A stretch of 64,000 bases of DNA, taken from positions 1-64,000 of the forward strand of contig CAMNQH010000009.1 in the NCBI GenBank assembly GCA_946549035.1. The letters run 5' to 3'. A program made the position numbers and the translations under genes. This DNA is from an uncultured Lachnospiraceae bacterium. Its GTDB lineage: Bacteria > Bacillota > Clostridia > Lachnospirales > Lachnospiraceae. This document shows, one piece after another, positions 20,095-29,400 of the stretch. The notes under the pieces are model-generated. The model worked only from the letters and a program-made list of their open reading frames with translations, was not told where the DNA came from and ran no database searches. Each line of letters begins with the position of its first letter. Position 1 is the first letter of the stretch.

Positions 20095-21774
20095 TTACAT
20101 GTTATCCAGATCTTCTTCTGAAAATGACTGGCTGATGGAAGCTCCCGGCGCCACCATAGGCCACACTTTATCATCGCTGTCAATGATACAGTCGATGACC
20201 ACAGGCTCCTTACTCTCCAACGCCAGGGCAAAAGCTTCTTTAAACTCCTCCTGAGTCGTGGCCCGGTAGCCTGTCGCCCCCATAGCCTGCGCTACTTTAA
20301 CAAAATCCACCTGATCCTTTAAAACGGTAGCCGAATAATGCTCATCATAAAACAAGGTCTGCCACTGCCGCACCATACCCAGCACATGGTTATTCATAAT
20401 AACCTCGACAATGGGTAGTTTCTGGCGCACCGCCGTGGCAATTTCGTTCATGTTCATACGAAAGCATCCGTCCCCGGCAATATTAATCACCTGCTTATCC
20501 GGATTGGCCATTTGCGCGCCGATGGCGGCTCCTAAGCCGTATCCCATGGTTCCTAATCCCCCGGAGCTGATAAAGGTCCTGGGCTTTTTATATTTATAAT
20601 ATTGTGCCGCCCACATTTGATGCTGACCAACCTCTGTTACCATCAGGGCCTCTCCCTGAGTGGCCCGGTAGATTTCCTCTATAATATAAGGACCTGTAAG
20701 CCCTTCATTCCTATATTTCAAGGGATATTTCTCCTTATATTCCATCATATGGGCAAGCCACTGGGAATGTTCCTGGTCTTTTAATTTTTCATTGATCCGC
20801 TTTAAAATTTCCTTCACATCCCCGATAATGCCAAGATCCGCCACAATATTTTTATTCACTTCTACAGGGTCGATATCCAGTTGAAGAATCTTTGCATTTT
20901 TGGCAAAGGTCTGAGCGTTGCCGATAACCCGGTCGGAAAAGCGCGTTCCTATAGCTACCAAAAGGTCGCATTCACTGACTCCCAGGTTGGAAGTCTTGGT
21001 TCCGTGCATCCCCAGCATTCCTGTGTACCGCTCATCGCCGCCGTCAAAGGCGCCTTTTCCCATTAGCGTATCGCACACCGGAGCGTCCAGCTTTCGGGCA
21101 AATTCCGCCAGTTCCTCACTGGCTTCTGAAATAACAGCGCCTCCTCCTACAAAAATATAAGGCTTTTCGGCTTCCTGAAGCATAGAAACAGCTGTGTTTA
21201 TATCTTCCTCTGTAATATCTGCCGTGTACCGTTCTATGGCTTCTACCGGCTTGGGGGAAAAATCTGCTTTCGCCGCTGTTACATCCTTGGGAATATCCAC
21301 AAGGACAGGCCCCGGCCGCCCCTTTCTGGCAATCCGAAACGCCCGCCGTATGGTATCCGCAAGTTTATTTACATCTTTCACAATAAAATTATGCTTGGTA
21401 ATTGGCGTAGTAATACCTGCAATATCAATCTCCTGGAAACTGTCTTTTCCCAAAAGATTTACCCCCACGTTACAAGTAATCGCTACCATAGGCACGGAAT
21501 CCATGTAAGCCGTAGCGATTCCTGTGACCAGATTAGTAGCACCGGGCCCTGACGTGGCAAGGCAGACCCCCACCTTTCCGGTGGAACGGGCATAACCGTC
21601 CGCCGCATGGGAAGCCCCTTGCTCATGGGAAGTCAGCACATGCTTGATTTCATTTCTATGCTTATACAATTCATCGTATACATTCAGGATTTGTCCCCCA
21701 GGATATCCAAAAACGGTGTCTGCCCCCTGCTCCTTCAAGCATTCGATTACGATTTCCGCTCCTGTCAACTGCAT
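20095..21774 (-). CDS. ilvB: Acetolactate synthase large subunit
   Basis: MQLTGAEIVIECLKEQGADTVFGYPGGQILNVYDELYK; ThDP motif GDGCFRMNMNE; start at 21774 just past ilvD stop. Confidence 0.95.
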   Translation of the reverse strand: MQLTGAEIVIECLKEQGADTVFGYPGGQILNVYDELYKHRNEIKHVLTSHEQGASHAADGYARSTGKVGVCLATSGPGATNLVTGIATAYMDSVPMVAITCNVGVNLLGKDSFQEIDIAGITTPITKHNFIVKDVNKLADTIRRAFRIARKGRPGPVLVDIPKDVTAAKADFSPKPVEAIERYTADITEEDINTAVSMLQEAEKPYIFVGGGAVISEASEELAEFARKLDAPVCDTLMGKGAFDGGDERYTGMLGMHGTKTSNLGVSECDLLVAIGTRFSDRVIGNAQTFAKNAKILQLDIDPVEVNKNIVADLGIIGDVKEILKRINEKLKDQEHSQWLAHMMEYKEKYPLKYRNEGLTGPYIIEEIYRATQGEALMVTEVGQHQMWAAQYYKYKKPRTFISSGGLGTMGYGLGAAIGAQMANPDKQVINIAGDGCFRMNMNEIATAVRQKLPIVEVIMNNHVLGMVRQWQTLFYDEHYSATVLKDQVDFVKVAQAMGATGYRATTQEEFKEAFALALESKEPVVIDCIIDSDDKVWPMVAPGASISQSFSEEDLDNM

Positions 21775-21791
21775 GGTATCTCTCCTCTTTT

Positions 21792-23456
21792 CTAGTTGTT
21801 CTTTAGGATCGCCCCGGTATTCCCGGAGGTTACCAAAGAAGCATATCTGGCCAGATAGCCTGTGGTAATCTTGGGTTCTCTGGGCTGCCATTTTGCTCTT
21901 CTTTGTTCCATTTCTTCTTCCGAAACAGCTACGTTCAAGGTATTCTCCGGAATATTAATCTGAATAATATCCCCTTCTTCCACCAGGGCAATGGGGCCGC
22001 CCACCGCGGCTTCCGGAGATACATGACCAATAGAAGCTCCACGGCTCGCGCCGGAAAAACGGCCGTCTGTAATCAATGCCACAGAAGAACCAAGTCCCAT
22101 GCCTGCAATGGCGGAAGTAGGATTGAGCATCTCCCGCATACCTGGACCGCCTTTGGGGCCTTCATACCGAATCACAACCACATCTCCCGCAACAATTTTG
22201 CCGCCCTTAATGGCCTCTATAGCGTCCTCTTCGCAATCAAAGACTCTGGCAGGCCCGGAATGTACCATCATTTCCGGAACGACTGCGGAGCGCTTTACTA
22301 CCCCGGAATCCGGAGCCAGATTGCCCTTCAGCACTGCGATTCCTCCTGTCTCGCTGTAGGGATCTTCCACTGGACGAATCACCTTTGGATTTCTATTTTG
22401 ACAGCCTGCAATATTTTCTTTCACGGTCTTTCCGGTAGCTGTAATCAAATCCGTATAGAGCAATCCCTTTTTATCCAGCTCGTTCATCACTGCATATACG
22501 CCGCCGGCTTCATTTAAGTCCTCCATATAGGTGGGGCCTGCAGGAGCCAAGTGGCACAGGTTCGGAGTTTTAGCGCTAATCTCATTGGCAATATCCAAAT
22601 TTAATTCCACTCCTGCCTCATGGGCAATGGCCGGAAGATGCAGCATGGAATTGGTGGAACATCCCAAGGCCATATCCACCGCCAAGGCATTCAAAAAGGC
22701 TTTTTCATTCATAACATCCCTGGGACAGATATTTTTTTCCAGTAATTCCATAATCTTCATCCCCGCATGTTTGGCTAATTTGATACGTTCTGAATATACG
22801 GCGGGAATCGTGCCGTTTCCTTGAAGTCCCATACCGATGGCTTCTGTGAGGCAATTCATAGAATTGGCGGTATACATGCCGGAGCAGGATCCGCAGGTAG
22901 GACAAACTTTATTTTCAAATTCCACTACGTCTTCTTCACTCATCTTCCCTGCCGCATAAGCGCCTACTGCTTCAAACATGGAAGAAAGGCTGCGTTTTTC
23001 TCCTTTTACATGGCCTGCCAGCATAGGGCCGCCGCTGACAAAAATCGTAGGAATATTCAAACGGGCCGCCGCCATCAAAAGTCCCGGCACATTCTTATCG
23101 CAGTTCGGCACCATTACCAGGGCGTCGAACTGGTGAGCCAAGGCCATGCATTCTGTGGAGTCACAAATCAAATCTCTGGTTACCAGAGAATATTTCATTC
23201 CGGTATGGCCCATGGCAATTCCGTCGCAGACGGCAATAGCGGGAAATACGATAGGGGTTCCCCCTGCCATGGCAACTCCTTGTTTTACGGCTTCTACTAT
23301 TTTATCAAGGTTCATATGGCCGGGAACGATTTCATTGTAGGAGCTGACAATTCCGATTAAGGGTCTGTCCAGTTCCTCCTTGGTATATCCCAGTGCGTTA
23401 AATAAGCTTCTGTGGGGGGCTTGCTGCATTCCTTTGGTTACGTTGTCACTTCTCAT
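21792..23456 (-). CDS. ilvD: Dihydroxy-acid dehydratase
   Basis: [39 protein letters not shown]. Confidence 0.97.
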   Translation of the reverse strand: MRSDNVTKGMQQAPHRSLFNALGYTKEELDRPLIGIVSSYNEIVPGHMNLDKIVEAVKQGVAMAGGTPIVFPAIAVCDGIAMGHTGMKYSLVTRDLICDSTECMALAHQFDALVMVPNCDKNVPGLLMAAARLNIPTIFVSGGPMLAGHVKGEKRSLSSMFEAVGAYAAGKMSEEDVVEFENKVCPTCGSCSGMYTANSMNCLTEAIGMGLQGNGTIPAVYSERIKLAKHAGMKIMELLEKNICPRDVMNEKAFLNALAVDMALGCSTNSMLHLPAIAHEAGVELNLDIANEISAKTPNLCHLAPAGPTYMEDLNEAGGVYAVMNELDKKGLLYTDLITATGKTVKENIAGCQNRNPKVIRPVEDPYSETGGIAVLKGNLAPDSGVVKRSAVVPEMMVHSGPARVFDCEEDAIEAIKGGKIVAGDVVVIRYEGPKGGPGMREMLNPTSAIAGMGLGSSVALITDGRFSGASRGASIGHVSPEAAVGGPIALVEEGDIIQINIPENTLNVAVSEEEMEQRRAKWQPREPKITTGYLARYASLVTSGNTGAILKNN

Positions 23457-23518
23457 TTGGGGTGGTCTCCTTTTTTTATGTTTTTTTTGGGGGGGAGGGG
23501 GAGGGTTTGGATACGGAC

Positions 23519-23698
23519 GACAAATCAGGGCGTCCTTTCCTCACACAAACGCGGGCAACACTGCGGCAAACTAACTGCTAATTACGACTAAGGAATTCAG
23601 GAAAGCCTTCATTCCTAAGTCTTCATAAGCAGTGGATTTTGCCTCCGTTAAGTGCGCCCTTACATGTTTGTTTAGAGGAAAGGACGCCCTGATTTGTC
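23519..23698. repeat. Palindromic intergenic element with perfect 24-bp terminal inverted arms
   Basis: GACAAATCAGGGCGTCCTTTCCTC at 23519-23542 and its exact reverse complement at 23675-23698; interior imperfectly palindromic, with CTAAGGAAT...ATTCCTAAG. Confidence 0.9.
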
Positions 23699-23870
23699 TG
23701 GGTATCGAAATACTTCATCTCCAAGTGGTCCAGACATGAAAATGTTTCGTTTTCCAGATGGCCTGGGTATCGAAATGCTTCGTCTTCAGGTGGTCCAGAC
23801 ATGAAAATGTTTCGTTTTCCAGATGGCCCGGACTTGAAAATGCTTCGTCTCCAGATGATCTGGATGCGGG
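23697..23870. repeat. About five tandem 32-33 bp degenerate repeats
   Basis: e.g. TCCAGACATGAAAATGTTTCGTTTTCCAGATGG occurs exactly twice, interleaved with CCTGGGTATCGAAATGCTTCGTCTTCAGGTGG-type copies. Confidence 0.88.
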
Positions 23871-23875
23871 AAATA

Positions 23876-24964
23876 TTATTTTCTGATTCTCTCGCAGATG
23901 AAATCTCCCATCTGGGAACAAGCTGTTTGGCGGGTTCCTTCGGAATAGATGTCTATGGTGCGGTAGCCGTCTTTTAATACGTCTTTGACTGCTGTCTCGA
24001 TGGCGTCTGCTTCTTGGTCTAAGTCGAAGGAGAAGCGGAGCATCATTGCGGCGCTTAAAATTGTGGCGATGGGGTTTGCGATGTCTTTGCCTGCGATATC
24101 TGGGGCGGAGCCGTGGCTGGGCTCATAGAGGCCGAATTTTGTATCGTTTAGGCTGGCGGAGGAAAGCATTCCGATGGAGCCTGTGACCATGCTTGCCTCG
24201 TCGGATAAAATGTCTCCAAACATGTTTTCCGTGAGAATTACATCAAATTGGCAGGGGTCTTTTACCAGCTGCATGGCACAATTATCCACCAGCATATGCT
24301 CATAGGACACGTCGGGATATTCTTTTGCCACTTCTTCTACCACTTTACGCCACAGGCGGGAAGAATCCAGTACATTGGCTTTATCCACGCTGGTTACTTT
24401 TTTCCTGCGTTTTCTTGCAATATCAAAGCCTTTTATGGCAATCCTGCGAATCTCATTCTCGTTATATGTAAGGGAATCCTTTGCTGTCATAACTCCGTCG
24501 ATCTCTCTTGTTTCCCGTGCGCCAAAGTAAAGGCCTCCCGTCAGTTCCCGCATAATCACCATATCGAAGCCTTCTCCGATCAGTTCGTCTTTAATGGGGC
24601 AGGCTCCTTTTAATTCTTCATAGAGATATGCCGGCCTTACATTAGCAAACAGATTTAATTCTTTACGGATCTGCAACAATCCGGCTTCCGGCCGCAGGTT
24701 CGGCGGAAGCTGATACCAGGGGGATGAAGTTGTATCCCCGCCGATGGAACCCATCAGCACGGCGTCGCTTGCCTTGGCCTTGTCTATGGCTTCTTGGGTT
24801 AAAGGAACGCCGCAGGCGTCAATGGAAACGCCTCCCATTAAAATCTCTTCATATTGAAACTGATGTCCATATACGCTTGCTACTTTATCTAATACCTTCT
24901 TTGCTTCTCTGACAATCTCCGGCCCGATTCCGTCTCCGGAGATAACGCCGATTCGATATTCCAT
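23876..24964 (-). CDS. leuB: 3-isopropylmalate dehydrogenase
   Basis: MEYRIGVISGDGIGPEIVREAKKVLDKV...VHGSAPDIAGKDIANPIA-type motif (EPSHGSAPDIAGKDIANPIATILSAAMMLR). Confidence 0.97.
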   Translation of the reverse strand: MEYRIGVISGDGIGPEIVREAKKVLDKVASVYGHQFQYEEILMGGVSIDACGVPLTQEAIDKAKASDAVLMGSIGGDTTSSPWYQLPPNLRPEAGLLQIRKELNLFANVRPAYLYEELKGACPIKDELIGEGFDMVIMRELTGGLYFGARETREIDGVMTAKDSLTYNENEIRRIAIKGFDIARKRRKKVTSVDKANVLDSSRLWRKVVEEVAKEYPDVSYEHMLVDNCAMQLVKDPCQFDVILTENMFGDILSDEASMVTGSIGMLSSASLNDTKFGLYEPSHGSAPDIAGKDIANPIATILSAAMMLRFSFDLDQEADAIETAVKDVLKDGYRTIDIYSEGTRQTACSQMGDFICERIRK

Positions 24965-24996
24965 TCTTTATCATCCCTTCGTTATGTACATTCCTT

Positions 24997-25070
24997 ACCG
25001 TTCCCCTCAGCAGACAAAGGGACACACGCCCCAAACGCCGTCTTTTCCTTTGTTCACTGAGGGTACGGTT
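24997..25070 (-). promoter_or_regulatory. Structured 5' leader of leuB (long nested hairpin)
   Basis: AACCGtaCCCTCAGtgaACAAAGG...CCTTTGTctgCTGAGGGgaACGGT immediately downstream of the predicted start site. Confidence 0.7.
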
Positions 25071-25080
25071 CAATATTACT

Positions 25081-25109
25081 ACTATATTATATTTAACATG
25101 AGATTTCAA
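25081..25109 (-). promoter_or_regulatory. Sigma-A-type promoter of the leuB-ilvD-ilvB-serC-serA cluster
   Basis: Minus strand TTGAAA-N17-TATAGT. Confidence 0.7.
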
Positions 25110-25226
25110 CTGGAAAAGATATTTTTATTTTTTATGCCATCCATAAATTGAAATTATAATATGAAATAATTGCATAAAAAATTATTATATACTTACCATT
25201 CCTTGTTTCACATTTACAAGATAAAA

Positions 25227-25260
25227 AGAGACGGTTCCGCCCTCTGGCGTTCGCGTCTCT
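25227..25260 (-). terminator. Intrinsic terminator after yajC
   Basis: AGAGACG...CGTCTCT followed by TTTTT on the minus strand. Confidence 0.75.
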
Positions 25261-25283
25261 TCTCTCTTCTTTCAATGGAACCC

Positions 25284-25598
25284 TTATTTCTGATCCTTCT
25301 CAGGCACCTCGGGCTTCTCTACCATAGATACGGCCCCTTTTTGCATAGGAATACGGCAGTTCTTGTTGCTTCCAAATTCCACAATCACCGTATCATCGGT
25401 AATATCAATTACCATTCCGTAAAACCCGCTGGTGGTCAATACCGTATCCCCTACTGCCAGGGATGCGATCATTGCATTCTTTTTCTTTGTCTCCTTCTGC
25501 TGGGGACGTATCATGAAAAAATACATAAACACAAAAATGATCACCAGCCAGATAATCATTCCGCCATATGTGGTTGCTGCGCTTGCCAAAATCGACAT
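25284..25598 (-). CDS. yajC: Preprotein translocase subunit YajC
   Basis: FMYFFMIRPQQKETKKKNAMIASLAVGDTVLTTSGFYGMV, next to tgt. Confidence 0.95.
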   Translation of the reverse strand: MSILASAATTYGGMIIWLVIIFVFMYFFMIRPQQKETKKKNAMIASLAVGDTVLTTSGFYGMVIDITDDTVIVEFGSNKNCRIPMQKGAVSMVEKPEVPEKDQK

Positions 25599-25747
25599 TC
25601 TTTTTCTCCTCCTAAGTCCTGTATTCTTTGTCTGATTTTCTTTTTTAAACGACTATTACTATTCTACACAAAAGAAATGCTTTGGGCAAGCACTTTTAAC
25701 AGATTTCATACTTTTTTTAGAAGTTGGCGTCTCCAAAGATCTGGGAA

Positions 25748-26884
25748 TTAGTTTTGTCCCATCTGCCCCATCCCATACAATTTTTCTTCCTTGTACGCAT
25801 GGAACCGCCCTTCGTCCAGCGCTTCTCGAATCTCTTCCATCATGGTATTATAAAAATATAAATTATGCATCACGCAAAGACGCATACCCAACATTTCTTT
25901 TGCTTTCAGCAAATGCCGGATATAAGCCCGGCTGTAATGCCGGCAGGCCGGACACTGGCATCCTTCTTCTATGGGCCTCATATCTGTTTCGTATTTCTGG
26001 TTAAACAAGTTTATCTTTCCCTGATTGGTGTACAAATGTCCGTGACGGCCATTTCTGGAAGGATATACACAGTCAAAAAAGTCAACTCCCCGTTCTACGC
26101 CCTCCAGGATATTTGCGGGCGTTCCTACTCCCATCAAATACGTAGGCTTGTTCACTGGAAGACAGGGCACTACGGCGTCCAGAATCCGGTACATTTCTTC
26201 ATGGCTTTCTCCCACAGCCAGCCCTCCTACTGCATAACCGTCCAAATCCAGTTCTGCAATCCGCTTGGCATGGTCCATGCGAATGTCATCATACACCGCC
26301 CCCTGGTTAATGCCAAAAAGCATTTGTTTCTGATTGATGGTGTCCTTTTGGCTGTTCAAACGCTCCAGTTCCTTTTTACATCGGACAAGCCACCGGGTAG
26401 TTCTGGCAACAGAAGCTTCCACATACGAGCGTTCCGCTACGCTGGAAGGACATTCGTCAAAAGCCATTGCAATGGTGGAGCCCAAACGGGACTGAATCTG
26501 AATACTTTCCTCCGGCCCCATAAAAATCTTCCTGCCGTCAATATGGGAATTAAAATAAACGCCTTCCTCTTTGATTTTTCTAAGCTTGGCTAGGGAAAAC
26601 ACCTGAAATCCCCCGGAATCTGTAAGAATCGGCTTGTCCCAGACCATAAATTTGTGAAGCCCTCCCAGCTTGTGAATCAGCTCGTCCCCCGGACGCACAT
26701 GAAGATGGTACGTATTGGAAAGCTGCACTTGGGTCTTTAATTCCAACAAATCCTGGGTGGACACGGCGCCCTTAATTGCCGCCACAGTCCCTACGTTCAT
26801 AAACACCGGCGTTTGAATCACTCCGTGTACCGTATGAAATTCACCGCGTTTTGCGCGGCCTTCTTGTTTTAATAATTGATACAT
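25748..26884 (-). CDS. tgt: Queuine tRNA-ribosyltransferase
   Basis: TDSGGFQVFSL, GVYFNSHIDGRK, zinc site CQCPACRHYSRAYIRHL. Confidence 0.97.
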   Translation of the reverse strand: MYQLLKQEGRAKRGEFHTVHGVIQTPVFMNVGTVAAIKGAVSTQDLLELKTQVQLSNTYHLHVRPGDELIHKLGGLHKFMVWDKPILTDSGGFQVFSLAKLRKIKEEGVYFNSHIDGRKIFMGPEESIQIQSRLGSTIAMAFDECPSSVAERSYVEASVARTTRWLVRCKKELERLNSQKDTINQKQMLFGINQGAVYDDIRMDHAKRIAELDLDGYAVGGLAVGESHEEMYRILDAVVPCLPVNKPTYLMGVGTPANILEGVERGVDFFDCVYPSRNGRHGHLYTNQGKINLFNQKYETDMRPIEEGCQCPACRHYSRAYIRHLLKAKEMLGMRLCVMHNLYFYNTMMEEIREALDEGRFHAYKEEKLYGMGQMGQN

Positions 26885-26938
26885 ATCGTTAGTCCTCTTT
26901 CTTACATTGTTCTTTTATTTTACATCAATAACAGGAAT

Positions 26939-26967
26939 TTGACAAATAGGGAAAGCATGAATATAAT
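26939..26967 (+). promoter_or_regulatory. Perfect-consensus sigma-A promoter of aroC
   Basis: TTGACA-N17-TATAAT. Confidence 0.85.
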
Positions 26968-27040
26968 GAAATTATGTAAGAGCAAAAGCACGGATTCTAC
27001 AGCTGCTTTCGTATCAGTAATACATCAGGAGGAACAGATT

Positions 27041-28210
27041 ATGGCAGGCTCTACCTTTGGAACACATTTTCAGATTACCACATGGGGAGAATCCCATGGC
27101 GCAGCCATTGGCGTTGTGGTTGACGGATGCCCGGCGGGGCTTTCCCTTGCCCCAGAAGATATTCAAGCATATTTAAACCGGAGAAAACCCGGACAATCCC
27201 GTTATTCTACTCCTCGAAAGGAAGACGACGCCGTACAGATTCTTTCCGGAACCTTTGAGGGAAAAACTACGGGCGCCCCCATCAGCCTGGTGGTATTCAA
27301 TCAAGACCAGCGTTTTCGGGATTACAACGAAATTGCCGGCTACTACCGCCCCGGCCATGCCGACTATACCTTCGACGCCAAATACGGCTTCCGGGACTAC
27401 CGGGGAGGCGGCCGCTCTTCCGGACGTGAAACCATCGGCCGGGTAGCGGCCGGAGCCATAGCAGCCAAACTGTTGGAGGAACTTGGCGTCTTTGTTTTAG
27501 CCTACAGCCGTTCCATTGGCCCTGTTGAAATCACATCCGACCCTGGAGCAGCGCTTTTTAACGATTCCTCCCGCAAAGCAGTCTCATCCCTTCGGGCATC
27601 CATTCTTGACAATCCTCTTTACATGCCGGATACAGACGCCGCCGACCGGGCTCAGGAATATCTGGAAAAATGTATGAAGCATCAAGATTCTGCCGGAGGA
27701 ATTATCGAATGTATCCTTACCGGTGTTCCTGCCGGAATCGGAGACCCTGTATTTGAGAAACTGGACGCCGCCTTAGCGAAAGCCATGTTCTCCATCGGAG
27801 CAGTCAAAGGCTTTGAAATCGGGGATGGCTTCGCAGCCGCCAAAAGCCGGGGCAGCCAGCATAACGACAGCTTTTATTATGATAACAACGGCCAGATCCA
27901 AAAGCGAACCAACCATGCGGGGGGCATCTTAGGAGGCATCAGCGACGGCAGTCCCATTCTATTCCGCACGGCCATAAAACCCACGCCTTCCATCTCCGCC
28001 CCCCAGCAGACCGTTCATAAAAACGGAGAGAATATTGAAATCAGTATTCGGGGACGCCACGACCCCATCATCGTTCCCAGAGCCGTGGTGGTGGTAGAAT
28101 CCATGGCTGCCCTGACTTTGGCAGACCTGATGCTGTCCAATGCAGGAGCAAAAATAGCGCACCTGAAAAAAATCTACGAAAAAGAAGAAAACACTTCTTC
28201 TCTCAAATAA
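27041..28210 (+). CDS. aroC: Chorismate synthase
   Basis: MAGSTFGTHFQITTWGESHGAAIGVVVDGCPAG; RBS AGGAGGA at 27027; the longer ORF from 26876 starts upstream of the promoter. Confidence 0.95.
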   Translation: MAGSTFGTHFQITTWGESHGAAIGVVVDGCPAGLSLAPEDIQAYLNRRKPGQSRYSTPRKEDDAVQILSGTFEGKTTGAPISLVVFNQDQRFRDYNEIAGYYRPGHADYTFDAKYGFRDYRGGGRSSGRETIGRVAAGAIAAKLLEELGVFVLAYSRSIGPVEITSDPGAALFNDSSRKAVSSLRASILDNPLYMPDTDAADRAQEYLEKCMKHQDSAGGIIECILTGVPAGIGDPVFEKLDAALAKAMFSIGAVKGFEIGDGFAAAKSRGSQHNDSFYYDNNGQIQKRTNHAGGILGGISDGSPILFRTAIKPTPSISAPQQTVHKNGENIEISIRGRHDPIIVPRAVVVVESMAALTLADLMLSNAGAKIAHLKKIYEKEENTSSLK

Positions 28211-28212
28211 CA

Positions 28213-28299
28213 GGCTGCTGCAAGAGGAGTGGTTCTGCAAGGCAGGATGGGATAATCGTTATCTTCCGTCTTGGCAGAACCTTCCGTCTTACAGCAGCC
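28213..28299. terminator. Long nested hairpin between convergent aroC and lactonase genes
   Basis: GGCTGCTG...GGTTCTGC...GGCAGAACC...CAGCAGCC. Confidence 0.6.
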
Positions 28300-28314
28300 T
28301 CAAGATTTCAACTA

Positions 28315-29400
28315 TCAGCTTTCCTGAGAACTTAACCCTTGCTCCGTCAGCTTATGAATATGAATACAATTTGGCGTCTCAATCCGAATGGGACGTCCTT
28401 TCATGAGAAAATGTTTTTTCTCATAATCTACAGCAAACAAAATAATCTCGTCCGTATCATGGTTTAAGCTCACAAAATATTTGCCGTCGGGAAAAATCCC
28501 CAATGTCTTGGGATAATCCCCGCTGATTGCAGAACTGCATACTTCTGAGAGGATTCCCGTCTCCTGGTTAATTTCGTAAATGATAACCGTATTCGTCCCC
28601 GCATTGGAACAAAACAGGTATCTTCCATCCTCCGTCAGTTCCATTCCGGAAGCCCCGCCGTTGGCCGTTTCTTCTTCATCCACCGTCTGAATGCTTTGAA
28701 TAAAGTCAAATTTGGGTCCATCCGGGGTACACATATAGCGATGAACTTCTACGGTATTTTTCAGCTCACACAATACGTAAGCGTAATTCCCATCCTTGGT
28801 AAACCGGATCATACGGGGAGCGGAGGATAAGGGACAGCGGAGAATATCCGCAATCTTAAGCTTTCCTGCTTCATAATCCAACTGATATATTTTTACATGG
28901 TCCAAACCACCGTCTACGGCACAAAGATAGTTCTGTTTCACAGGGGTCAGCTCTACGCAGTTCACATGAGGACGGGAACTGCGTTCTGCAATGTTTCTCC
29001 CCATGCCTTTATGGAAAATGCCATCCGCAATCTCCCCAATACTGCCGTCTTCCTCCAGGTGCATCATCGTCACTCTGCCGTCATGGTAACCGGCTACAAA
29101 AAGATACCGGTTCTTATCGTCAACCGTCACATAGCAGCCTCTCATTCCGCCGATCCATTTTTTATTCATGGACTCCAAATCTCCGTCCGGCAGGATACGA
29201 AAAGCCTTTACCCCTTCATCTGCAATAGAGTACAAAAATCTCCCGTCCTTTGACACCGTCAAATCGGAAGGATTGTTGATGGGAATCACTTTCCGCTCCA
29301 CCATCTTGCCTTGTTCCACATCCAAATCATAAATGTGAATTCCCACACTGTTTCCATGAGTATAGGTTCCTACATACGCCACATATCGCTCATTGCCCAT
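28315..29400 (-). CDS. Lactonase family protein (6-phosphogluconolactonase-like beta-propeller)
   Basis: MGNERYVAYVGTYTHGNSVGIHIYDLD..., NPSDLTVSKDGRFLYS; start at 29400 next to the U32 stop. Confidence 0.88.
   Translation of the reverse strand: MGNERYVAYVGTYTHGNSVGIHIYDLDVEQGKMVERKVIPINNPSDLTVSKDGRFLYSIADEGVKAFRILPDGDLESMNKKWIGGMRGCYVTVDDKNRYLFVAGYHDGRVTMMHLEEDGSIGEIADGIFHKGMGRNIAERSSRPHVNCVELTPVKQNYLCAVDGGLDHVKIYQLDYEAGKLKIADILRCPLSSAPRMIRFTKDGNYAYVLCELKNTVEVHRYMCTPDGPKFDFIQSIQTVDEEETANGGASGMELTEDGRYLFCSNAGTNTVIIYEINQETGILSEVCSSAISGDYPKTLGIFPDGKYFVSLNHDTDEIILFAVDYEKKHFLMKGRPIRIETPNCIHIHKLTEQGLSSQES

Noticed and set aside
21903-23360. Plus-strand ORFs of 204 and 179 aa
   Set aside because: Antisense to ilvD; no RBS or family resemblance.
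23697-23870. Possible CRISPR array
   Set aside because: Repeats are head-to-tail and degenerate with no unique spacers; no cas genes in the window.
24965-25075. T-box or ykkC/ppGpp riboswitch upstream of leuB
   Set aside because: No T-box AGGGUGGNACCGCG-like core and no ykkC GGGUUCC-type core found by eye; only a nested hairpin is supported.
24885-25109. 74-aa ORF as leucine leader peptide
   Set aside because: Its start lies at the -35 element, upstream of the predicted transcription start, and there is no leucine codon run.
25865-26593. 242-aa plus-strand ORF
   Set aside because: Antisense to tgt; shadow ORF.
26876-27040. N-terminal extension of chorismate synthase (MIHIVSPLSYIVLL...)
   Set aside because: A perfect TTGACA-N17-TATAAT promoter lies inside the extension, and a strong RBS precedes ATG 27041.
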